A stretch of 7,995 bases of DNA from an uncultured Clostridia bacterium (lineage in GTDB: Bacteria; Bacillota; Clostridia; Oscillospirales; Acutalibacteraceae): assembly GCA_946633275.1 (NCBI GenBank), contig CAMPAT010000024.1, positions 1-7,995 on the forward strand, given 5' to 3'. The notes beneath the pieces are model-generated. The model saw nothing but the letters and a program-made list of their open reading frames with translations. It did not search any database and had not been told where the DNA came from. How positions within the stretch are numbered: position 1 is the stretch's first letter; each line of letters starts with the position of its first letter. Positions 1 through 4,739 of the stretch are shown one piece after another. Both the position numbers and the translations under genes were made by a program.

Positions 1-254
1 ATAATCTTATGCTGCAGAGCTCTCGACGCGTCCATAGTCGCGGAAAAAATCGTCTTGATTGCGTCGCCCTGCTCACCGCATTTTGACGCCACGTCATCAA
101 GTATCTGCTGCTCACGCTCCTGGTTAAGAACAGGTATATCGTGCTCAACCTTATATTTTGCGACGTCCTTAGCGATTTCCATACGCTTCATCAGAAGCGG
201 AATCAGCGCGTCGTCAATCTTGTCAATCTCGTTTCTTAAAGAAAGTAAATCCAT
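1..254 (-). CDS. pheA: Chorismate mutase, AroQ type; 5' part of a probable PheA P-protein (cut by window edge)
   Basis: Reading from the ATG at 254, 84 codons are visible before the left edge. They form an all-helical AroQ-class chorismate mutase domain, which rearranges chorismate to prephenate in the cytoplasm. Active-site residues line up with the E. coli P-protein at a constant offset of four: R7 (Arg11), R24 (Arg28), K35 (Lys39), R47 (Arg51) and E48 (Glu52). Position 44 is Asn where E. coli has Asp48. Q81 lies near the place of Gln88. The start is supported by AAGGA at 265-269, ten bases upstream, and it lies 21 bases after the aroC stop. The domain is nearly complete at the edge. In Clostridia it is commonly fused to prephenate dehydratase plus ACT (PheA), which would suit an operon already holding tyrA. 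That fusion is an inference; a stand-alone mutase or a fusion with another enzyme cannot be excluded. Confidence 0.88.
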   Translation of the reverse strand, partial: MDLLSLRNEIDKIDDALIPLLMKRMEIAKDVAKYKVEHDIPVLNQEREQQILDDVASKCGEQGDAIKTIFSATMDASRALQHKI

Positions 255-275
255 TAATAGTTTATCCTTAATATT

Positions 276-1352
276 TTATTCGGAAAGCATATCTAAAATA
301 CCAAGCGCTACTGCGCTTTCAACAACAGGCACAGCGCGGGGAAGAATACACGGGTCATGTCTGCCCTTAATCTCAAGAGTTGTATTCTCCATTTTTTCAA
401 GGTCAACGCTGTCCTGAGGCGCAGCGATTGACGGAGTAGGCTTCATAGCAACGCTGAGCACGAGCGGTGCACCGCTCGTCATTCCGCCGAGTACGCCTCC
501 GTTGTTGTTAGACTTAAGACAAACCTTGCCGTCATTTATCTCGTAACAGTCGTTAACAGCCTTTGCGTTTTCAGCGGCAAACCCGAACCCGAGTCCGAAC
601 TGAACGCCTTTAACGGCAGGAATACCGAAAAGAATTTCAGACAATCTGCCTTCAACCGTGTCAAACATATTTCCGCCGAGTCCTGCCGGAAGTCCGACTG
701 CGGCGCATTCAATAATTCCGCCTACGCTGTTCAGGTCAAGCCTGTATTTTTCAATTTCGTCGCGCATTTTCTGCTCAGCGCCGTCGTCAATAACCGAAAA
801 GGTCTTTGAGGAAACATTTTTAAGAAGCTGTGCGCTGATACAGTTCATATCGAAAGCTTCGTCAAAAACTTCGCCGATTTGCTTAATATGCGCGCCGACG
901 GTAATACCCTTTTCGTCAAGAATCTGTTTTGCAACCGCGCCTGCGAAAACTATAGGCGCGGTAAGTCTTGCGCTGAAGTGTCCGCCGCCTCTCACATCAT
1001 TATTTCCGCCGAATTTAACGAATGCAGGATAATCGCTGTGAGAAGGACGAGGAACTGTCATTATGTCCTTATAGTCTTTGCTCTTAGTATTCGTATTTTC
1101 AATAATCATAGCAAGCGGAGCGCCCGTCGTTACGCCGTCAAGCAAGCCGGAAAGGATATGAGGAATATCCTTCTCAAGACGCGGAGTCGAAGTCTTATCT
1201 TTACCGGGAGCGCGTCTCGCCATATCAAAATATATTTTATCCATATCAAGCTTTACGCCTGCAGGCAAACCGTCGATAACACATCCGATTGCCTCGCCGT
1301 GACTTTCTCCGAAAACGGAGAGCCTGATATTTTTACCTATTACTGATGACAT
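276..1352 (-). CDS. aroC: Chorismate synthase
   Basis: Cytoplasmic enzyme that removes phosphate from EPSP to give chorismate, using reduced FMN; it is the last common step of the shikimate pathway. The 358 residues match the family's usual length. Visible motifs in order: GESHG at 15-19 with the conserved His18, the RRAPG...TSTPRLEKD substrate loop at 46-62, VTTGAPLA at 74-81, RPSHSDYP at 102-109 with the second conserved His105, RGGGHFSAR at 121-129, the NNNGGVLGGMTSG flavin/phosphate segment at 282-294, and the C-terminal signature RHDPCILPRAVPVVES at 331-346. The start at 1352 sits behind GGAGG (1361-1365) with eight bases of spacing and lies inside the end of aroA, so the two reading frames overlap by 20 bases. 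The gene looks intact. The need for reduced FMN is family knowledge; no dedicated flavin reductase is visible nearby. Confidence 0.97.
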   Translation of the reverse strand: MSSVIGKNIRLSVFGESHGEAIGCVIDGLPAGVKLDMDKIYFDMARRAPGKDKTSTPRLEKDIPHILSGLLDGVTTGAPLAMIIENTNTKSKDYKDIMTVPRPSHSDYPAFVKFGGNNDVRGGGHFSARLTAPIVFAGAVAKQILDEKGITVGAHIKQIGEVFDEAFDMNCISAQLLKNVSSKTFSVIDDGAEQKMRDEIEKYRLDLNSVGGIIECAAVGLPAGLGGNMFDTVEGRLSEILFGIPAVKGVQFGLGFGFAAENAKAVNDCYEINDGKVCLKSNNNGGVLGGMTSGAPLVLSVAMKPTPSIAAPQDSVDLEKMENTTLEIKGRHDPCILPRAVPVVESAVALGILDMLSE

Positions 1353-2541
1353 TTACCTTTCCTCCCAAGCTGATTACATCATCAAAAAATGCAGGATACG
1401 ATTTATTAATACTTTCGCAGTCGGTAATCGTTACGCCGCCTTCAGAAAACATTCCGAGCACGGTAAACGCCATAACGATTCTATGGTCGTTGTAGCCGCA
1501 AAGTGCCGCGCCCTTAACTTCTCCGCCCTTAATAATCATTCCGTCAGGCGTTTCGCTGACAGAAACATTGAGCCGTCTGAGATTACTTACTACGCTTTCA
1601 ATTCTGTCGCTTTCTTTATAGCGCAGTCTTTCTGCGCCGCTGATTACCGTAGTACCGCTTGCAAACGCTGCAAGCACCGCGATTGACGGAACCATATCAG
1701 GAATATCCGAGGCGTTTATTTCCGTGCCCTTAAGCGTTGATTTTTCAGCCCTGATTTCGTCGCCGTTAACAGTAATCCTCGCTCCGAATTTGTGAAGCAC
1801 GTTTACAATTTCCTTGTCGCCCTGGGTGCTGTCGACATCAAGTCCACGCACAGCAACATTTCCGCCGATTGCGCCTGCTGCGAGGAAAAACGCCGCCTGC
1901 GACCAGTCGCCTTCGACTGTAAAATCAAGAGTTTTATACTGCTGATTGCCTTTTATATAATAGCCTTTTTCAGTTTCGGCAATATCAATTCCGTAGCTTG
2001 TGAGCACCGCGCGCGTAAGGTCTATGTAAGGCTTGCTCTGAAGCTCTGTAGTAAGCACAATTTCGCTGTCGCCGTCGAGAAGCGGAAGCGCAAGCATAAG
2101 TCCTGTAATATACTGCGAGCTGACGTCGCCTGCAATCTCGAAAGTGCCGCTTTTAAGCTGACCGCTTATCTTAAGCGGAAGTCCGCCGCCGCTTTCGCAA
2201 GTTACGCCGTGCTCAGGCAGAAGTCTGAGATAATCTCCGAGCGGCCTTTCGGGGAGCTTACCCGAACCGACAAATGTAACCGTCTTGCCGAGTGCTGCCG
2301 CAACGGGAATCATAAATCTCAGAGTTGAACCGGACTCAATGCAGTCGCAGATGTCCTCATTCTCCCTCAGCGCCTTTATCGCCTGCTGCGTTGCGCGCAT
2401 ATCGTCTGAATCAATTATCGGATGAACGCTTCCTCCGCCTGAAAGGAAGGAGCATATGAGCGCTCTGTGCGCCGCAGATTTTGAAGCAGGGAGCCTTACT
2501 GCTCCTCGCGGTATAGAATTTTCGACTTTTACAATACTCAT
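1333..2541 (-). CDS. aroA: 3-phosphoshikimate 1-carboxyvinyltransferase (EPSP synthase)
   Basis: Transfers the enolpyruvyl group of PEP to shikimate 3-phosphate, the sixth shikimate-pathway step, in the cytoplasm. With the start at 2541 the protein has 402 residues, slightly short of the roughly 425-450 usual for the family, but no motif is missing. Seen in order: LPASKSAAHRAL with K21, S22 and R26; ESGSTLRF at 69-76; ERP with R99; SSQY at 141-144; the DIPDMVP loop with D282; KESDRI with E310 and R313; NDHR with H353 and R354; and K380 near the end. These match the E. coli catalytic set (K22, R27, S169/S170/Q171, D313, E341, R344, H385, R386, K411). The frame stays open 11 codons further upstream to 2574, but GGAG six bases before 2541 and the position one base after the aroB stop favour the shorter form. 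The glycine-loop residues equivalent to Thr97 and Pro101 are Ser72 and Phe76. Confidence 0.96.
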   Translation of the reverse strand: MSIVKVENSIPRGAVRLPASKSAAHRALICSFLSGGGSVHPIIDSDDMRATQQAIKALRENEDICDCIESGSTLRFMIPVAAALGKTVTFVGSGKLPERPLGDYLRLLPEHGVTCESGGGLPLKISGQLKSGTFEIAGDVSSQYITGLMLALPLLDGDSEIVLTTELQSKPYIDLTRAVLTSYGIDIAETEKGYYIKGNQQYKTLDFTVEGDWSQAAFFLAAGAIGGNVAVRGLDVDSTQGDKEIVNVLHKFGARITVNGDEIRAEKSTLKGTEINASDIPDMVPSIAVLAAFASGTTVISGAERLRYKESDRIESVVSNLRRLNVSVSETPDGMIIKGGEVKGAALCGYNDHRIVMAFTVLGMFSEGGVTITDCESINKSYPAFFDDVISLGGKVNVISNR

Positions 2542-2542
2542 T

Positions 2543-3592
2543 TTAAACTCCGAAGAAGGACGGAATGTCCTCATTTTTTATCGGATTAATAAAGCCGTTC
2601 CCGATTTCGCTGATAAATACAAATTTTATTGCAGAGCCCGTGCGTTTCTTGTCTGCGTTCATCGCAGTAATAATATCACAAAGCGGGTTTTCATCATCTG
2701 TCGGAAGATTATATTTTTCAAGTACAGCAGCAATTCTGTCCGCCGTGCCGTGCGGAGTAAGTCCGTTTTCCTCGCCTGCCTTCGAGACAATAACCATTCC
2801 TATTCCGACTGCCTCGCCGTGAGAGATTGTTGTGAAATTATGCAACTTTTCAATCGCGTGGCCTGCTGTATGCCCAAAATTGAGAAGCGCGCGTTCGCCG
2901 TGCTCCTTCTCATCGCGCTCTACAACTCCTGCCTTAAGCGACACGCACTCGTAAATAATATCGTCGATGATTTCGCGAGCGTTATTCTTCTCGATCTTAT
3001 CAAAAAGAGTTTTGCTCTTAATACAGCCCATCTTAATCGCTTCCGCCATTCCGTCAGAAAAGAAATGAGGAGTGAGCGTATCAAGCGTATTGCTGTCAAT
3101 AAGTACAAGGCAGGGCTGATGAAACGCGCCGCAGAGATTTTTGCCGAGCGGTAAATCGACTGCCGTCTTGCCTCCTACAGACGAGTCAACCTGGGCGAGA
3201 AGCGACGTGGGAAGCTGTACAAAGTCTATTCCGCGCAGATAAATCGCAGCCGCAAAGCCGCACATATCGCCGCAGACTCCGCCGCCGAGCGCAACCGCAA
3301 GGTCGTTACGCGTGAGTTCATTTTCAGACATAAATTCAACAATCTTAATGACTGTATCCGTAGTTTTTGAGCTTTCGCCCGCTTCAAAAATGAAAGTGAA
3401 AACCTCGTAGCCCTCACTTTCGAGTGAAGCCTTTACTCCTTTTCCGTAAATGGGGTAAACATTAGTATCGCTGACAAGGCATACCTTCTTGCACGGCTTA
3501 ACTGTTTTAATATACTTTCCGCAGTTTTTTATTATTCCCTGTTCAATTAATATATCGTAGCCGTTATTAACGGAAACTCTTACTTTTTTCAT
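2543..3592 (-). CDS. aroB: 3-dehydroquinate synthase
   Basis: Converts DAHP to 3-dehydroquinate, the second shikimate-pathway step, using NAD+ and a divalent metal in the cytoplasm. Its 349 residues match the family. The N-terminal NAD-binding half shows GGGVCGDMCGF at 103-113 and LPTSLLAQVDSSVGGKTAVD at 127-146. The metal-binding C-terminal half shows GMAEAIK with ligand E184, NFGHTAGHAIE with H241 (and H245), and SHGEAVGIGM with H258. These correspond to the Glu194, His271 and His287 ligands described for the Aspergillus AROM enzyme. The ATG at 3590-3592 shares its first base with the TAA stop of tyrA (TAATG). AAGGAAG at 3603-3609 lies in the tyrA tail, at a slightly long spacing of about ten bases, so re-initiation by ribosomes leaving tyrA is likely. 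No defect is seen. Confidence 0.97.
   Translation of the reverse strand: MKKVRVSVNNGYDILIEQGIIKNCGKYIKTVKPCKKVCLVSDTNVYPIYGKGVKASLESEGYEVFTFIFEAGESSKTTDTVIKIVEFMSENELTRNDLAVALGGGVCGDMCGFAAAIYLRGIDFVQLPTSLLAQVDSSVGGKTAVDLPLGKNLCGAFHQPCLVLIDSNTLDTLTPHFFSDGMAEAIKMGCIKSKTLFDKIEKNNAREIIDDIIYECVSLKAGVVERDEKEHGERALLNFGHTAGHAIEKLHNFTTISHGEAVGIGMVIVSKAGEENGLTPHGTADRIAAVLEKYNLPTDDENPLCDIITAMNADKKRTGSAIKFVFISEIGNGFINPIKNEDIPSFFGV
2548..2551 (-). promoter_or_regulatory. aroA ribosome-binding site (decides start)
   Basis: GGAG on the minus strand, six bases before the ATG at 2541 and inside the last codons of aroB. It selects the 402-residue form of AroA over the in-frame start at 2574, which would put 11 extra residues ahead of the conserved LPASKS region and overlap aroB by 32 bases. 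Confidence 0.7.
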
Positions 3593-4422
3593 TAACCGAT
3601 TTCTTCCTTAATCTTATTGCCTTTTTTCATAAGCTCCGTGAGAGCTTCGCCGTCGCCGTTGACGATATTATACTTAAATCTCATAAGATTTGATACAAGG
3701 TCGTCTATCTCGCGCACAAGAGGCTCTTTATTATCAAGGAAGAGCTGAGTCCACATATCTGCGTTAATCCTTGCAACGCGGCTTACGTCGCGGTAAGAGC
3801 CTGCAGAATATCCGGCGTGCATAGGGGCAAGCGGTGAGAGAACGTAAGAGCACGCAAGCACATGAGCAATCTGAGACGTAAAAGCAATCATCTCATCGTG
3901 GTGCTCAGGAGTAGTAACGACTGTACGTTTAAATCCCATATCACTCGCAAGTCCGACAAGTGCGTCCGTCTTATTTCTCGGAGTATCGTCATACGGCGTG
4001 CAGATAAAGCTTGCATTGTCGAAAAGATTATCGAGGCTGTTATCGTATCCGCCGACCTCACGACCTGCCATCGGGTGAGCTCCGATAAAATAGAACTTAA
4101 GTTCCTTGTGCTTTCCCATCTCAGCACAAATCTTCGCCTTGATGCCGCAGGAGTCAGTTACAATGCTATCCTGCTTGAAGCTATCCTTATGTTCAAGGAT
4201 AAACGGAACAATCGCGTCAGGATAAAAATTAACAAACGTAATGTCCGCCTCAGCCATAAGTTCGTCGATATCTCCCGTTTTGTCAATAACGCCGTCGCGA
4301 AGCGCCTTTTCCGTAACGGAAGTTGTTCTGTTCCAGCCGAGTACAGTATAATCGGTATTCTTCTTAATAGTCTTAGCAAGGCTTGCGCCGATAAGACCGA
4401 GTCCGCAAATTAAAACATTCAT
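3592..4422 (-). CDS. tyrA: Prephenate dehydrogenase (TyrA family)
   Basis: Oxidatively decarboxylates prephenate (possibly arogenate; specificity is not readable here) toward tyrosine. With the start at 4422 the protein has 276 residues. It has an N-terminal Rossmann fold with GLGLIG at 7-12 and second-strand end GWNRT at 29-33. It also shows the family motif GAHPMAG at 114-120 with H116, TSQIAH at 182-187 with the catalytic-type H187, and SYRDVSRVARINADMW at 209-224 with R211 and R215. There is no C-terminal ACT domain, unlike Bacillus-type TyrA, and no fused mutase, unlike the enterobacterial T-protein. Mutase activity is instead encoded at the far end of the operon. A TTG at 4455 is in frame, but it has no ribosome-binding site and lies at the predicted transcript 5' end. 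The ATG at 4422 has GGAG six bases upstream. This is the first gene of the aro operon and overlaps aroB by one base. Confidence 0.94.
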   Translation of the reverse strand: MNVLICGLGLIGASLAKTIKKNTDYTVLGWNRTTSVTEKALRDGVIDKTGDIDELMAEADITFVNFYPDAIVPFILEHKDSFKQDSIVTDSCGIKAKICAEMGKHKELKFYFIGAHPMAGREVGGYDNSLDNLFDNASFICTPYDDTPRNKTDALVGLASDMGFKRTVVTTPEHHDEMIAFTSQIAHVLACSYVLSPLAPMHAGYSAGSYRDVSRVARINADMWTQLFLDNKEPLVREIDDLVSNLMRFKYNIVNGDGEALTELMKKGNKIKEEIG

Positions 4423-4445
4423 AGTATTCTCCGCCAATAGTTCAT
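4419..4445 (-). other. Possible 8-codon leader mini-ORF with Tyr-Trp codons
   Basis: From the ATG at 4443-4445 the minus strand encodes the eight-residue peptide MNYWRRIL, followed by TGA. The stop overlaps the tyrA start as ATGA (TGA 4419-4421, ATG 4420-4422). Only a weak GGA (4451-4453) precedes it, five bases away and almost at the predicted transcript start. Adjacent Tyr and Trp codons in front of an aromatic amino acid operon recall leader-peptide control. However, an ORF of eight codons can arise by chance and no alternative terminator hairpin is visible downstream. Treat it as a hypothesis only. Confidence 0.2.
4429..4432 (-). promoter_or_regulatory. tyrA ribosome-binding site (decides start)
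   Basis: GGAG within GGCGGAG on the minus strand, six bases before the ATG at 4422. It fixes the tyrA start at the Met directly ahead of the Rossmann strand NVLICGLG. The site lies inside the 8-codon mini-ORF 4419-4445, so a ribosome translating that mini-ORF would cover it. Confidence 0.7.
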
Positions 4446-4460
4446 AATTTTCCAAAATAT

Positions 4461-4489
4461 ATAATAATATATAAATTATAATAAGTCAA
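4461..4489 (-). promoter_or_regulatory. Sigma-70-type promoter for the aro operon
   Basis: On the minus strand TTGACT (4484-4489) is followed after exactly 17 bases by TATTAT (4461-4466). Each hexamer has one mismatch to the consensus. The start of transcription would fall near 4454, giving a 5' leader of roughly 32 bases before tyrA. That leaves no room for a T-box or classical attenuator. A perfect TATAAT also occurs at 4475-4480 but has no suitably spaced -35 box. The element lies just downstream of the hairpin terminator of the preceding unit, as expected for an independent promoter. The AT-richness of the region raises the chance of accidental matches. Confidence 0.6.
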
Positions 4490-4546
4490 ATTAAAAATAA
4501 TAATGTAACACTTATTTAATAAAGTATATAAAACTATTATAAGTGA

Positions 4547-4574
4547 AAAGGCAACCGCTTGCGCGGTTGCCTTT
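4547..4574 (-). terminator. Intrinsic terminator of the surface-protein unit
   Basis: A perfect 12-base-pair stem (4563-4574 pairing with 4547-4558) closes a four-base loop. On the minus strand the 3' arm GCGGTTGCCTTT runs into TTTTCACTTAT, a short U-tract. The stem begins four bases after the stop of the 48-residue small gene, so it ends that unit and separates it from the aro promoter about 60 bases further on. On the plus strand the stem is followed only by TTTCGCTTTAG, and no plus-strand gene leads into it, so minus-strand use is favoured. Confidence 0.78.
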
Positions 4575-4578
4575 CGCT

Positions 4579-4725
4579 TTAGTTATTGCCGAAATAATCG
4601 TACTCGTCATCATCGTGGAGATTGTTCTCCGGGTTGCCTGTTACATTTGAGCCTTCAGTAAGAATCTTGTCGGCAGCAAGCTTATACTCGCGAATCTCGA
4701 TTTCGGGTTCTGAATATTTTCTCAT
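4579..4725 (-). CDS. Small acidic protein of unknown function (48 aa), coupled to the surface protein
   Basis: An uninterrupted 48-codon frame starts at the ATG at 4725 behind a strong GGAGG (4734-4738) with eight bases of spacing. It begins 14 bases after the stop of the large surface protein, so it is almost certainly co-transcribed and probably translationally coupled. The terminator follows four bases after its own stop. The peptide opens MRKYSEPEIEIREYKLAADK, continues through a Gly/Ser/Asn-rich middle, and ends in an acidic aromatic tail (HDDDEYDYFGNN). About 12 acidic against 5 basic residues give it a clear negative charge. It has no cysteine, signal peptide or membrane segment. The Lys-Tyr-x-x-Pro-x-Ile-Glu opening with a later Asp-x-Ile-x-Thr looks to me like short hypothetical proteins that recur in clostridial genomes, but that is an unverified impression. 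I cannot assign a function. Confidence 0.75.
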   Translation of the reverse strand: MRKYSEPEIEIREYKLAADKILTEGSNVTGNPENNLHDDDEYDYFGNN

Positions 4726-4733
4726 CTTTGCCA

Positions 4734-4738
4734 CCTCC
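4734..4738 (-). promoter_or_regulatory. Strong ribosome-binding site of the 48-aa small gene
   Basis: GGAGG on the minus strand inside ACGGAGGTGGCAAAG, placed between the surface-protein stop (4740-4742) and the ATG at 4725. It is one of the strongest Shine-Dalgarno sites in the window and is the main reason for accepting such a short frame as a real gene. Confidence 0.8.
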
Positions 4739-4739
4739 G

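Noticed and set aside
1792..2328. Plus-strand open frame opposite aroA
   Set aside because: It is antisense to conserved EPSP synthase motifs and has implausible composition with no recognisable domain.
2456..3154. Long plus-strand open frame opposite aroB and the start of aroA
   Set aside because: It lies antisense to clear aroB and aroA motifs, encodes a Cys/Arg/Lys-rich sequence without domain features, and has no promoter of its own. It is a by-product of aroB codon use.
4453..4455. TTG as the start of tyrA
   Set aside because: It has no Shine-Dalgarno site, coincides with the predicted transcription start, and would add residues ahead of a normal Rossmann N-terminus. The ATG at 4422 is better supported.
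4423..4546. T-box or classical transcription attenuator before tyrA
   Set aside because: The predicted leader is only about 32 bases and contains no second hairpin or T-box-like sequence. The only strong hairpin lies upstream of the promoter.
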